This document shows positions 30,284-44,576 of a stretch of 64,000 nucleotides of DNA, in pieces; the stretch's first letter is position 1, and every line of letters begins with the position of its first letter. The translations under genes and the position numbers were made by a program. This DNA comes from Azadirachta indica (Eukaryota > Streptophyta > Magnoliopsida > Sapindales > Meliaceae): assembly GCA_022749755.1 (NCBI GenBank), contig CM040445.1, forward strand, positions 7,709,182-7,773,181, in the 5' to 3' direction. Below the pieces are notes generated by a model. That model was not told where the DNA came from, did not search any database, and worked only from the letters and a program-made list of their open reading frames with translations.

Positions 30284-33200
30284 TGTTATCCCAATTCTAA
30301 GTTATTCTGTTCTTATTGCGTTGACTGTTTGATTTAGACATTATTATTCTTCCGCTTTTGGGGACTAAAGCGGCATTACGAACGGGGGCCTATGATTACG
30401 AGCCCAATGATCTCTAGTACACTCATTTTAGCATCGGCGTACAGCTAGTAAATAAGCCGGGCCGGACCGGCCCATCAAAGTGAAGTCCAAACGAGTTGAT
30501 GTGTCGGGTCGGTTCAGGTATGTAAAGTAGTCGTATTGGGTTGAGCCAAGCTCGCTTCACAAATTTTAAGTTCAACATAATTCATGAAATCCGACTCTTA
30601 TAAACCATCTTAAACCTATACTTGAATCAGTTTGAAAGTCATGACAGACTGACCCACGAACTATTTTGACTTTAAGTTAACTTTACAAAATTATTTTTAA
30701 AATTTGACTATAAAAAGAATCAAACACAAAATATCAAAAAGGAATTAGACAGATTACCATTAAGTCAACAACATTTATTTATAAAACTTATATAAATAAA
30801 CAATATTTGACAAATAGTACATCTTTAATTTATATTATTAAAATCAAAATTATTATATTGATAAAAATATAATTTTATAACTTAAGACGATTCAAATTTT
30901 ATACTTATAACTATTATCATCATTAATAAAACCATAAAAATGAAAAATCTTATACGTAACATTAACAATTATCAAAATAATTTATAGTTATGAAAAATAT
31001 TGTTATTTACAATAGATAATAAGTGATTATAAGGGAAAAAATAAAATGGTGGGGGCGACTCGTGTCATTTGTAAAATTAGAATTTAAACATTTATATAAT
31101 GATTTAATTTTACAATAGTTTATATTAAACTTAATATAAATTTCAAAAAAAAAAAAAAAATATTGATTAGAATACATATTTAAAGTATTTAAAAAAAATT
31201 AACTTTTCCTATTTCACATCTCATCAAAATAACATAATTAAGATAACGTAATAAAAATAAATATTTGATTTCTTCACAAAATAATTGATAACAATCATCA
31301 ATTATTATTAATCCCAATTAAAATATATAGTATAATATTATAATAATCAATGAATCATTATAATCATATAAATACATAAATTTTTTGGTGTAAAATTTCT
31401 AAACCAAAATAAATTTTAAATTTCAATTTCAAATTTCAAAATTAAAACCCATAGCTATTGGAGTATTTTTAACGTCAGGTTGGATTCTTGTCTTTCTAGA
31501 GCACAAAAGCAATACAAATTATAATTTTTTTAATTTAGTCAATTAAGCCTTTCATAATTATTTACAAATTTTTAATTTAATTAATTTTAGAATGTTTTTA
31601 AATTTATTTTCTAATAAAGAAATTTGCTAAAATAATAAAAACTAACAAAATTAAATAATTTTTAATAATTAGAATAATAATTTTTGACAAAATTAAAGTA
31701 ATAAATTTATGTCAAATAAAATAACCAATTTCTAATTAATGAATTAATTTGTTGTAATATAATAATATAAGATTTAAAAAAAAAAAAAGAATTTCTTAAG
31801 GAATATCTTTTTTCTTTTCAAATTTAATTTTCTTATCTATCAAATAAAATACTTTTCTACAAATTATCAAAAAATAAAACACTTTAAGATTTCTTTAATA
31901 TATTGACTCTAACTTTATCAATTCTATTAAAAATTAGATCATAATTTACTACTACATTTTTTTTTTATAGGTTAGTAGAGAAATTATAGTAAATGTGTCA
32001 ATTAAATTTGATATTTTATTCTAACAAAATTTTTAATATTGACAATACTTTATATAAATTATTTAATTACCTCAATCAAATTGATGATTATTGTTAATTA
32101 TCTTTTTTTAACAATTAATTTATGAAAAAATAAATATTTATTAGAATTAAAAAAATTATGATATTAAAATATAATAATTGTTCCTTCAAAAAATTATAAT
32201 AAAATTATATTTAAATAATGGTTAAAGATAAAATATGTTAGATTACACAATTATTTGGTATCAATAATAATAATTCAAAAATAATATATTTAATAAATTT
32301 ACTAAATGTTCATTTGTGATTAAATATATTGTATTTATAAATTATAATAAGCAAATGGAGTTGGCCTAGAGGTAAGGTTGTTGTTTGTGTTATTTTGGTC
32401 ATGAGTTTGTAAAAAAATTTCTTTCATTGAAAGCCAAACCCATTGAGCGGTCCATCAGAGGCTCGCGAGCTAGCACGACCCATCACGGGATTGTGTAAAC
32501 CCAACCCATAGGCTCAACCTCGGTCAAGTTTGGCCCGACTTCTGTGCAGTGCTAGGCCGGGCTGATACCGTTTATGGGTCAGGCCCATATCAAACCAGGC
32601 CAGCCCAGCCCATTTGCCACTTTTACATTAGCTTATGCTAATTCGGTTCAATTAGTGACTTGGTTTTTTTTTTTTTAATATTACACAATTTATTAATTTT
32701 CACATTAAATATCTACTGAAACTTGGGAGCTTGATAGTTGTAAAATAATATAAATATTTTGTACAATGTGTATTTATCTATTTTCAAAAAAAAGAGTGGT
32801 TATATATACGTGAATAGAAAACTCTATATAATTTACTTATTCTGAAAAATATTGTGAAAAAGGTAAATAAATGATATGATATAATATTCTCTCTTTTTTT
32901 AAAATAACAAAAATAAATATAGAAACTACATTAAAATGCGATAAAACAAAACATAAAAGTAATCCGAGCGTACATCTTTTTAATTTTTTATTACTGTATT
33001 TAAATATTAACTCGTATATAATTTATAATGTCTAAAAGAACTATTCATAGACTTATAGAACCAATAGAAATTGACCAAGATAAAAAAAATAAAGAAGTTA
33101 TAATATATGATATATGTAATTTAGAAGATAAAACTGAAAAGCAAAAATGAGCTAAGATAAATGGGGAAGAAAGATAAACTGAGCGACAAGGACTAAAGAA

Positions 33201-33778
33201 ACAAAATAAGGAAAACAATTTTTTACCTTGGTGGATAGTTGTTACACCTCTAAATCTTGAGCATATTTAGTTGGGAGGAAAAATGGGTGATGAGAGCATT
33301 TAGTCACAAACGTAAGAGTTAAGAAGGGTCATGACTAGCCTTGCACAAACTACTTAGGGACTAGAGTTATTCTCCTAATGAAGGGTAATAAACCTAAACC
33401 AATTATATGCAAGAAATTTAGCGCCTATTTATTTTCTTTACTGAAGTCTTAATATAAATATTTAGATGTATAACAGTCATTTGTTTTTTAATTTATGTCT
33501 AAATATTTGTTAAAAATATTTGAATATAATTAAGTTAAAAATTCTGACTTAAATTTGAATGAGTAAATGTCTGAATAATTTAAATATTTCCTCTATTAAT
33601 AATATCTTTAATTTATTACTTAATATTTATATATGCTAATAACTTAATATATTAGTATAAGATTTTTAGGACATATATATCAATATTTCAGTTTTAAATT
33701 TTTTATTTTTATAAAAATAAAAAACTTAATATTGATATTTAGACATTTAAGATAAAAAAATATATATATTAATTAGTT
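30284..33778. other. Gene-free AT-rich region upstream of SAP18
   Basis: The first few hundred bases should hold the SAP18 promoter. Two GC-rich patches (30,450-30,680 and 32,430-32,640), rich in 'gggccgg' and 'ggcccg', stand out from very AT-rich DNA. They are roughly inverted to each other at the outer ends (about 15 of 20 bases over 'agccgggccggaccgg'), so they may bound a non-autonomous transposon of about 2.2 kb. No ORF between them. 'ttggcctagaggtaag' (about 32,352) looks like a tRNA-type A box, but no good B box follows. Confidence 0.45.
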
Positions 33779-34202
33779 CAGATTTTAGTCAAATTCATAT
33801 TTTAGACGTGTTCAAATTTTAGATAGGAAAAACAAATATCACCTAAGACTGATTTTTAGATGAGGGTATCTAAGTGTGTTGCGCGGATTATTAATCTTGC
33901 AACTAATTAACTCGCAATTGGTTATGATTTTCTATGCCAAGTACTTTCGCCATATACATTAAGAGGCAATTATTTCTCTCTTTAATTTAATGAGGTAAGT
34001 AGAAAAAATTTGATATGCAATATGTCTTTAATCAAAGCAGTGCAATAGTATAAAATATAACATACTCCTTTATAAAAGTAAGCAATTGTAATAATAAAGT
34101 GTAAGTAATTACAGGAGATGTTAAACAAATAATTTTGCTTATTCCAGCTAACATAGACATTGTAATCATAGAAATTTTAGGTGTAAATTTACCAATGTAT
34201 GT

Positions 34203-34492
34203 CATGGTATAGGACTTGGATCTAGTTCTGATCTTTTCTATCCTATATTTTTAAGAATCCATTGACATGTGGTATGAATGAAAATGGAAGGCTGAGATTA
34301 TATTTTAAAAATTATACCAATTAATTTTAAAATTATTTTTTTATCTTTCAGTGCAATAAATTATAGTGATTAATTGGTAAAAGTTTTTAAAATACAATCT
34401 CAACCTTCCATTTTCATTTATGTCACGTGTCAATGGATCTTTAAAAGTATAGCATAGAAAAGACTAGGACTGGATCCAAGTCCTATGGTATA
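34203..34492. mobile_element. Mutator-like MITE (copy B)
   Basis: Same palindromic element as at 416-706, flanked by CATGGTATA on the left and the one-base variant TATGGTATA on the right. It shares the insertion site, so it was present before the block duplicated. Confidence 0.83.
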
Positions 34493-34565
34493 TGATCTTA
34501 ATTTGGTAAGTATGGCCACATTATTGTAGATCTTGAATGTCCTAGATGGTCATGCCAAAGCATGA

Positions 34566-35673
34566 ATTTTTTTTTTTATGGAATAAAAGAATTTCATTCT
34601 TTCACAAAAGGAACATTACAAAATACAAGAAACTTTAGATGAGATTTCCTCTAAGCAAATAATAGATTGTTGATATGAAAAAGCTACTTTGGCCAACTTA
34701 TGGGCTGTTGAAATTACATGTCCTTAGGACAAAACCAACTTCAAGCTTTTCCTTCTCTATCATATAGCTTTGGATTTTAGAGATTACCTAACAAATATCA
34801 CCTCTGCTTGCAAGGTTTTCCTTTACTAAATTCACAATATTCTAAGCATCAAATTTCACTGTTAAGGGTACATACCAGATTCAATAGCTAGTTTAATACC
34901 AAACCTCATTTTCTCCACTTCCGCAAATGCTAAATCACCCCAGAAAGGTTTCTTGTTAATAGCTGCTGCCTTAATATTGCCATTAGAATTCCTTATAATA
35001 GCTTACAGTCCCGCTAACCTATCTTGGTTTCTTATTGCTGCATCAATGTTTAGTTTGTACCAGTTTTGGGGAGGAGACTCCCAACTAAAAGATATGGTAG
35101 TCGTTTTAGTAACTAGCACAAAATTGAGCTCCTTGTTGCAACTTTGTAAAATTCTGCAAATACTTCTACTCCAGCTATTATTATGGAATGGTCTTCAATT
35201 TTGCCTTCATACAACATAAGGTTTATAGAATGCCATATGAAACAAGCTATTATAATGAAGAATTTAAATTCTGTTTTAGGTGTTGAAGATATCTCATAAA
35301 AGCACCAGTTAGAATTCTAGTTCTCTCTTTTACAACATAAGGATGCAAAATATGATAGCTCCCATGCCTTTTGAGCATATTTGCATCCTATTAATGCATG
35401 AGAAACACCTTCTAGGCTTTGCAACATCTCATACACCGCAAGGAATTAACAATGTTTCTTTTTACTAAGTTTCTTATGGTTGGTAGGAAATTCTATAATG
35501 CTCTCTACATGAACACTTTGATTTTGGTAGGAATAGTTAAAAACCATATGTACGTCCACCAATTCGTGGACTCTGAAGACGCGGAAGGAGAATCAGATTC
35601 TTTTAAGGACATAGCCACATCGTAGCCATTTTTTACAGGATACTTGCCTCTTTTATCATAGCACCATAGATAT
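34566..35673 (-). pseudogene. LINE ORF2 3' part (copy B)
   Basis: Counterpart of 780-1,888: poly-A end (T-run 34,566-34,577 on the plus strand), RNase H-like segment and zinc-binding domain up to the Copia insertion at 35,674. It carries its own small changes, such as a different stop pattern near 35,400-35,630. Confidence 0.83.
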
Positions 35674-36414
35674 TGTTACGGAAAACCAGCTTCAGAAATA
35701 ATGTTCTAATACTAATCTGATTGAATCAAGATTATAATTTGATAAAACTATCAATTCTGACCAGATAATGAACACAAGATACAAAAATAATAAGTAAGAT
35801 CAGAGACAAATAAGAATTATGTAGTTCGACAAAATTGTGTATGTCCAAACAAACACATGTAAAGTCTTTTATTAGAAGTAAAAGATAGAATCTGTACAAG
35901 ATAACTCTCTTCTCTCAAATCACCTCTGTTTAGTTTCTCCCTCTATTGTCTTTTCCCTTTTCTATCACATCCATTGCACCCTAATTCTCTAAAATATAAA
36001 GTTTTTATAATATCTCTAAAGAATCTCAATTCTAATAGGTTTAGTATCATAATTCAAGTAGGTTTGGTATCCTAAAGTAGGATTTGGTATCTTTTTTCAG
36101 GTCAGGATGACAACACCTCCCCTCTTAGGCTCTTGGGTACTTAAGTATCATATCAGGTCCTCTTCAAGTCAAGATGATTACTCCACCTTGACTCTTTGGG
36201 TCCTTAGGTCCTTGGGTACTCGAGTACTAAATTAGATCCTCTTCAAGTCAAGATGACTACTCCACCTTTACCCTTTGGGTCCTCAGGTTCTTGGAAACTT
36301 AGGTACTAAGATAATAGATCAGGTTCTCTTTAAGTCAAAATGGCTATTCCACCTTGACTCTTTAGGTTCTCAAATACTCAAGTTCTCAAGAATTTAAAGC
36401 ATCTATTCTTCACA
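35674..36414 (-). repeat. Copia 3' LTR (copy B)
   Basis: 741 bp, tgttacgg...ttcttcaca on the plus strand. It aligns with 37,770-38,578 but has fewer copies of the internal 65-75-bp repeat. Confidence 0.83.
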
Positions 36415-36749
36415 ATTCTCCACCTTAATTCTAATTCTTTTTCCGCTACATCTTCTTACTCAAACTAGCTTTCTTATAAATTACTAATGCCCACCAAGTT
36501 CATACATAGATTGAACTTAGCGCTTGGTAATGATTTTATCAATATATCAACAGGATTATCATTTGTGTGTACCTTTACCAAGTCTACAGATCATATAACA
36601 ATCTGATCCCTGACTATAGATTCATTCAAGAGATATAAACCATTTTTTGTTACCCTTTTCATGATTACCATAGAATCGTTAAATAATTTTAAGGTCACAA
36701 TCTTAGCCTTGAATACACAACCTAACTAATCTAACATTCTCAAAAAGAC

Positions 36750-37690
36750 CAGTTTTTTTTTCAGATCTGGTGCATGCCAACCTGATGCAATTCTCTTATC
36801 ATTCCATCAAACATTCTGATCTTGACACTACCAATCCTAATAACTTTACATGCTTTATTGTTATCCATTAATACTTTACTCTTATCACATATTTGATAAG
36901 ACTCAAACATATTTAAATTAAGGCACATATTGAAAGAACAACTTGAATCTAACACCTACTTACCTTCTGTTTTAGCACTAGATACAATGAGTAGATCTGC
37001 AGACTCAAAGCAATCTTCTGTTGCAACAACTACATCATAATTTACCTTCTTCTTGTTCTTTCTCTCTAAATAATCCCTTTTAAAATATCATTCTTTATGG
37101 CAATGAAAGCACTTCAAGATCTTTGGCTTTGACTTGGATTTGACAAGTTTCTTGCCTTTATTCTTTTGTTTTTCTAGTCTCTTTCTTACAATCAAACTTT
37201 TTCTTTGACTTGAGTTCCTTTTTTCTTACTTTCTGGTCAGTTCTTTGGAGTTTATAGCTACCTTAACATTTGTTATAGAGAGTGAGGTTTGACAATTTGT
37301 TAAAGTCTCAACAAAGTGATCATATGATTTTGGTAAAGAACTCAGCCGGATCACTGCTTGGTCTTCATCTTTAATCTTCATATCTATTGTTTCAAGGTTA
37401 AGAATCACCTTGTTAAATAAATCAATGTATTCTTTATTTGAGGTCCCTTCAGCCATAGCAAGGGTATACAATCTTTTCTTCAACTATATCTTATTGGCCA
37501 AAAATTTGGTCATATAAATCGCTTCTAAGCTGTTCCAAAACCCAGCTGCAGTCTTTTCCTTTGAACCTTCCTTTAGAACTTGATTATGTAGATTTAATAT
37601 AATTTCAGAATGAGCTTTCCTTATAATCTCCCTTATCTCAGATTCTGTCAGCGTATCAGGCATCTTATCTTCCCTTCAAAAGCATCCTTC
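36750..37690 (-). pseudogene. Copia gag fragment (copy B)
   Basis: Minus-strand pieces of a plant Copia gag: 'MPDTLTESEIREIIRKAHSE' (about 37,663-37,604), 'KTAAGFWNSLEAIYMTKFLA', then the open stretch 37,483-37,226 ('KKRLYTLAMAEGTSNKEYID', 'EDQAVIRLSSLPKSYDHFVE'). A short open piece at 36,955-36,761 matches the domain that precedes integrase in Copia pol. Stops separate the pieces. Confidence 0.75.
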
Positions 37691-37769
37691 AACCTTTAAT
37701 GAACTAAGATTGCCTTTATCAAACTTTGGCAGAGACATTATTACTTGGGAACTTAGCTTTCATACCAAT

Positions 37770-38578
37770 TGTTGCGGCTAACCAACCTTAGTAATAATGC
37801 CCTAATACTGATATAATTGAATCAAGATTACGATATGATAAAAATTATTAGGTCTAACTGAATAATGAACATAAAACACAAAAATAATAAGTAAGATTAT
37901 AGACAAACAAGAATTACATGGTTTGGCAAAATTGCCTACATCCATGGAGCAAAAACATGTAAGGGTTTTTATTAGAAGTGAAAGATATAATCTATACAAC
38001 CTCTCTTCAATTTCTCCCTCTCTTTTCCTTTTCCTTTTCTGTTTCCCCTCACATCCTTTGCACCTTAATTCTCTAGAATATAGGGTTTTATAATGCCTTT
38101 AAAGAATCCCAATTCTAGCAGGTTTAGTAGCCTAATTCGAGTAGCATTTGGTATCCTCTTCAGGTTAGAATGACAACACCTCATTAAGTCCTCGGTTATC
38201 AGATCAGGTCCTCTTTAAGTCACGATGACTACTCTACCTTAACTACTTGGATCTTCAGATCTTAGGGTACTCAGGTACTAAATCAGGTCCTCTTCAAGTT
38301 AGGATGACTACTCTACCTTAACTGTTTTGATCCTCAGGTTCTCAAGTACTAAGGATACTAGATCAGATCCTTTTCAAGTTAGGATGACTACTCTACCTTG
38401 ACTCCTTGATTCCTCAAGTTCTCAAGTACTTAGGTACTAAGATATTATATGAGGTCCACTTCAAGTCATGATGACTACTCTACCTTGACTCTTTGGGTTA
38501 TTAGGTCTTGGGTCCTCTGAGGTATTTGAGTACTTAGACACTCAGGTTCTCAAGAATTTGAAGCATTTATTCTTCACA
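37770..38578 (-). repeat. Copia 5' LTR (copy B)
   Basis: 809 bp, tgttgcgg...ttcttcaca on the plus strand; counterpart of 12,337-13,159. Confidence 0.83.
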
Positions 38579-41500
38579 AATATTGATCTTCTTCAAGTGC
38601 CTCGAGTAATGAAATGCTTATAATAGCTTCTACATCTTCTTGATTGAAGTGTTCTGAATTGTTTCTATGTTCCATTCATTGTTGAAGCTGATAAACACTT
38701 CAGCTAGGAAATTTTGAGGCAGAGTTGATGAGGAAATTGGCCTAAATAACTATGGCCCTAGAATCCAATTATGTTTATAAATAAGAATTTTTTTCTATTT
38801 CCAATCTATCGAATTCTAGCTTTTAAAATGTTTCTCCCTTATAGAATGGTTCTCCAGATAAAGGATGGATTACTTCCTACCTTTATCTCAATGAATTCTT
38901 TTTTAGGAAAATATCTTGCTTGTAAAGTGCTAGCCACCAATGAGTTTAGATAAAGTTGATTCTTTATTCCTATTTGGTTAACAATGCCTGATTAAAAGCG
39001 TTGAAATCTTTGAATCCTAATCTTCCCTTGGTTTTTGGTTGATACAACTTTGACCAATTTGCCCAATATATACTCTTAGAGCACATAGATGTTTGCCACT
39101 AGTAAGCTATTAGACTCTTATGAATTTCTTCACAAAGACCTTAAGGTATCTTAAAAATACTCATTGCATGAGTTGGAATTGCTTGCAGCATTACTTCAAT
39201 CATAACCTTTTTACATGCACTTGAAAAAAATTTGGCCTTCTACCTCTTTAACTTACTTTTGATTTTGGTTTTCAACTCATTAAAGTAGATTTGCTTATTT
39301 CTTTCCACTATAGATGGCCAGCCCAAGTAAGTTGAGGATACTCTTAATTGGATAAAAAGCCTGTACGACTTATCAAGGCTGAACATTTGTCCAAAAGCAA
39401 CCAAATAAACTTCAAGTGGGAGTAATCATTTAGAGATATATGGGTAAAGACCAAACTATCATATACAAATAACAAATGAGAAATTATTAGATTTCAACTA
39501 AATTTAACACCATGAATAAGATTTATAGACTTTGCTAGCTTTAACATTGGTGAGAAAGCTTCCACACAAAATAAAAATAAATAGAGAGACAAAGGGTAGC
39601 CTTATCTTAGCCCTCTCTGGGGATAAACAAGCCCTTTAAACCTACCATTTATATTAATTAATAAAAAAAAGCGTGGGGATGCATCATATAATAAGTTTCA
39701 CCATCTTATTTGAGAGGCCTATCTTCAGCATAACACTTTCCAAAATGCACCACTTTACCCTGTTATAAGCTTTGCTCGAAACTAATTTCAGCAACACTAG
39801 ACTAGTCTTGCCCTTTTTCTTGCTTCTAATTTTATGTAGACTCTTATACGATAATATTATTTGCAATAAGCTTATTGGGTGAAAATGCACTTTAGTTGGT
39901 GGATATGACTTGGTTGAGAATATTTTTCAATTTGTTGCTATAACTTTAGCTATAAGCTTATAAATCACATTGCACAAGCTAATTGGTATAAAAACAGACA
40001 CTTTCCTTTGATTTTTAGTTTTCGAAACCAAAGTAATGAGGTATGATTCATTGCTAATATGTCATCTTTCTCATTTAGAATGTTTCGACAAGCTTTGATT
40101 ACCTTGTCACCAACAGAACTCTAATGTTTTTGACAAAATGCAGTAGGAAATCCGACTGCCCTTGGAGCTTTCATCTGTCAAAATGCTTACATAATCTCCT
40201 TTTGTTTGAATTCTAGATTATGGTTTATAACCTTAGTGACTTTCGTAAAATTCCCTTCCAAAGTTGCTTCCATACTTAGTTTGATAGGCGTAGATGAAGA
40301 GAATAAGATTTTAAAATAGTTACAGATCATATCAGACACCTCATGGTCTTCTACCAACCACCTATTATGGTCATCAAGAATGCCCAAAATTTTATTCCTT
40401 CTTTTTTTTTTAATGCTTGGGCGTGGAAAAATTTGGTGTTTCTATTTTTTTTTTAAGCCACAGAATTCTAGATCTTTGTCTTCAATAAATTTTTTCCTTC
40501 AGCAAGAACCTATCGATTTGATTCTCAATGTTTATAATTTCATCGTATTATGGGGTTGAGTTTAAGAGTTTTTCAGTTTATTTAGAGTATGAATCATGTG
40601 TTGGAATTCCTGCTTTCTTTTACTTAACCTTGCCTTGCACTATTCTTTCATATTGTTCTTAGCAGTTTCTAAATAAGAGAGAAATTATGATATCGAGTTC
40701 ACGTTTGCTCCAATGTCAGTGTCTTGATAAGCTTCTCTTATAATCTCCTTACATTTTTTTCAATCTTTACTAATACAGAGAGGTGATTGGAGCTCCAAGA
40801 CTCCAAATATGATACAAATGATTTTACAAACATATCTTGCCAAGAAAAAGTGATAAGAATTGGTATAACTTTTCGTCTGTCAAAGCTGAGTTGAAACACT
40901 TGTTTAACTAGGTATAAGAATGCTCTGACTGCCCTAAGTCATATAATCTGCAATCTTATATAGTAAACTTTGAATTTTGTAATCTCATCAGAGTTAAAAA
41001 TTATACCTTCTCTTTTCTCTTTTGGGTGGGTTATCTCATTGAAGTCTCTGCCACAAATCTAATAGAGAGTAAATAAAGAAGCCAGCCTTTTTAAAAGGCT
41101 TTGATTGTCCTTTTTTTTTTTACTTTACTCTGGGTGACCATACTAACCGATAGACCTCCAAAGATCTCTCTTTTCTAATTTTATGAAAGAACCAATATGG
41201 TGGTTATTGTAAGAAATAATCTTAACGTCCAGTTTTAATGACCATAACAAAGTTGTTGCACTTGGTTGATCGTGGGCACAATTCAGAAATTTAAAATTAT
41301 GCATTTCAATACATTTTCAAGGTTTTTAAAATCTTGCATTATATTTTAGGTTTTAAAGACTCGATTTTTATCCGATTTTCAGAACTCAAAATATTTGTTT
41401 TTGAAAAACTCTTGAGCTTGACACAAATATCGTGCACACTTACATATATAAGTGTACAAATACAAATACAAAATGAAGTACCGTACTTGTGTCATGAGAA

Positions 41501-42965
41501 TTTATTAAAGCCTTCTTCCATTCGCTCAAGGGAATTTACTTTGCTTTTCTTGAAATCCTTGATTTTGGATATTCTTTGAATTTTTATAATTGGATTATAA
41601 TTCTTCATGCTAGAAATATCATAATAAATACTACAAAAAGAATTTGGTTTTGAAGGATATCAATATTTGTTATCATAAAAACAATGGGTTATAAGCCTTA
41701 AGACTAACATTTGTTTCCATTTTTTGTCTTTTCCTTTCCTTATAGTGGTCGAAGCATATGATATTTGAATGTCTTCACTAGACTTAACCTTTTCATTTGA
41801 CTTATTCTGAATGCTTGGTGTTTGTTTTTGGAAAGGTTATGAACCTTTTAAAGTAGTCAGCGAGCAGCTTCAGTCCATATAATCATTTCCTTTTGGATAT
41901 TTGGATGTTTTATAATGAGGAACAAAAGGCGATACTCCTTATTTCTTTGTTTTCAAGAATTGTCTAGTTATCTGTAACTTTTTCCATTGATTGAGGGTAA
42001 GATTAGAGAGTTTGGTTTGAAATCTTTACACCATATAAGGTCAATATTTCATCATTATTCTCCACAAACTGAGAAGTAGTTTGTGAACCTGAACCCGATT
42101 GCTTCCCTAAGTAGATGGATCTTCTGCATTTGATTCTCGTCGTTCGACTTAGTTCTCTCTTGCCAATTTCATGGTCTCTACATCTTTGGCTTTGGAAAAC
42201 TTTATTTTCTTCGACATAGTTGATGCTTGAAGCCATGGTCCATATTCAAACTCTTGGAGCCTTAATTCTACCTTTGAACTCTGAGATTCAGTTGAACATT
42301 CCTTGAAAATATGGCTAATGTCACCATACTTGTAGCAAAAGTCTAAAAGTCTTTTATATAATAATGAAAGTGTTAAGTAGCTTTTATCCCCTTTTATCCT
42401 GATCCTATTCCCTTTTAAGGGGTTTTGTTGTGTCTATAAATACTTTAACTCTTAAGAATCTGCCAAAACAAGCACCCAAAAGGTTAGTTTCAATTTCCTC
42501 TACTCTGCCAATTTTCTTACTCAACAATAACTTATTTCACAATTCATATATATGACTGAGACCTTATGGAGTTACACACAAAAAGGAAGCATGGATGAAG
42601 CTTTGTTTTGATATATCTTCAATTCTTGTTAGCTTAGAGAATACAATAAAGGATTTATCAAAGCTCTAAGGACCATTAACCATCATTCTTTGTTGATCTG
42701 TTTATGAGATAAAGAAGAAATAAATTTATTAAAGCCCAAACTTTCAACTTTCACTTTGTGAATTGTCCTTCAAATTTGCTTTATGGCTACTTAAAAGCCT
42801 CCCTATTTATTTGCTACAAAGACAAGATCTTGCCTACCAAGTAGTATGTTGTTATATTATCCTTTTTTACTTTGAGTTCCCCCCAATATTTACCTTATCT
42901 ACTTCCTCCTTCATTGGAGACAACGAATTGCATCGCATTACTAGTTCTTTTATTTCTGAGTCCAT
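38579..42965 (-). pseudogene. LINE ORF1 and ORF2 5' part (copy B, fuller copy)
   Basis: ORF1 starts at about 42,965 on the minus strand (MDSEIKELVMRCNSLS...), runs through 'LVGKILSLQQINREAFK' and an RNA-binding region, then a CCHC-type knuckle ('CYKYGDISHIFKEC' at about 42,345-42,302) with the following 'FEYGPWLQA', the usual layout of plant L1 ORF1. ORF2 endonuclease and reverse-transcriptase pieces match 13,160-16,330 of copy A. About 770 bp (41,726-42,491) and a further 45 bp of ORF1 are present here but missing from copy A. Frameshifts and stops throughout. Confidence 0.82.
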
Positions 42966-44576
42966 CTGAGTGTAATTTATTTTGATTGTGTGTATGAGTG
43001 GGTTTTGGCTAAAGATTGATCTAGCTAAGCTTCCAATAAATCTAACAAGTAAGTATTAAGTGGAGAGATGGGTATCAAGTTGAAAGATTAGGTGGAGAAA
43101 ATAACTAGGTGTATACTACAGAAAAAAGAGACGTAGTTTTTAGGTTGTGGAATAGAAATTTATAGGGGAAGAGCTATAGATATCAATGGAAAGATAAGAC
43201 AAAAACACAAATGAAATATTCAAGCGATATGGTAGTGGCAAAAAATCTTCACTCAAGGAAGTGAGTGGAATCTTAATTGGCCAATTTTGGATGCCTCCTT
43301 TCTACTTCCACAGTTTGTTCACAAGCTTAGCTAGAGAACTCACGAGAAGAAAGTTATCCCAAATATACATCTACTTAATCTTTTTATTTCCCTTTTTAGA
43401 GACCTTTTGTTTCATGATTGTGTGCTTCAACTATTTTCACCGTCATATAGTATAAGTCAGGAAAGAAGCCAAGAAACTCCTCTAATATATAGTTAAGTGT
43501 ATTTCTATTTGATACACCTTGCACTAACAAGTGTAAAAAAAAAGAATAATAAAATAAAATTTGAAGCGGTGAACGCCAAAGCAATGCATATATATATATA
43601 TATATATTGTTTGTTTTCGGTTTTGCAAAGGGGAATGAAAAGCAATTGAATAGAACATAAGAAAAACTTGAATACAAGGAAAAGAGAAGAAAGTAAAAAG
43701 AGAAAGAAAAAGATAAATAGGCATAATCCTTCACAGGAAATGGGAAAAATACAGGAAAATGTATTGGAAAGTTAAATTTATATCTAGAAACTCAGTAGGT
43801 AGTGTATTTATGAAATTAAAGTAATTTTATTGTTATATTTTTTATATGTATCAAGTCTTAAACTAATTTTAATGGTAAACTGTTAAATCATGTGTTTTTA
43901 AGGAGTAACGCAGTGGTAAAGAATCTAGAGGAAACTGAACTTTCTAGAGATTAAGTCATGGAGTTGTGAGTGGATATTTTTAAAACACTATGTATTTATA
44001 ATATATTTAAATGTTAAACATATTATGATTGATCTATTTATAGATATGTTAGATTGTGTTGCATGTAAAGTGGGATTTAAATTATGTGTGATGTCCAATA
44101 ATTATGTGAAAGTGATTGTTTTATATTTGAATATTGTTTATGTTTGTTTAAAGCACCACACATGTACCTATCCCCCAATATTATGTAGTAAAGTCCTTAA
44201 GACCCATGGAAACATATATACGATATAAGTGAATTATAAGCTCCCTAAGTGATGATAGAAGGCCGCTGGGTTGAGTATAATTTTCCAACTTGGGCGATAG
44301 AAATTCTGCCAGGCATGATATTACCCTAGGTACTAGTTGGATGCTATATGAATTATTTGTGATGATATGCAGCCTTATTATGCAAATGATGTTCAATTTA
44401 TGCATAATTTAAAGATGTTTTACCATAATGCATAAATATTTATTTTCTTTAAAATTATGTTCGCTCACTGAGCCACAAGCTCATTCTTTTTCCTATTTTC
44501 CCTATTTCTCTTTAAGTCACGCAGAATTTCATATAGGGTACAGTTTTATAAATGAGGTTGGGACCACTCTGCTCAG
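42966..44576. other. LTR-like, non-coding part of the block (copy B)
   Basis: Counterpart of 16,767-18,371, including a (TA)n run near 43,588-43,608. No supported gene. Confidence 0.4.

Larger units (their letters stand above)
35674..38578 (-). mobile_element. Copia element with large internal deletion (copy B)
   Basis: Minus-strand element inserted in the LINE: LTRs 35,674-36,414 and 37,770-38,578, both with outer ends tgtt...ttcaca. Flanks gatat (left) and aatat (right) may be a decayed 5-bp target duplication. The interior is only about 1.35 kb: a gag, then a jump to the very end of pol ('VHTNDNPVDILIKSLPSAKF', near 36,585-36,525, the RNase H tail), so protease, integrase and reverse transcriptase are gone. 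The Met-tRNA primer-like site lies at about 37,757-37,769. It could have moved only with help from a full relative. Confidence 0.87.
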
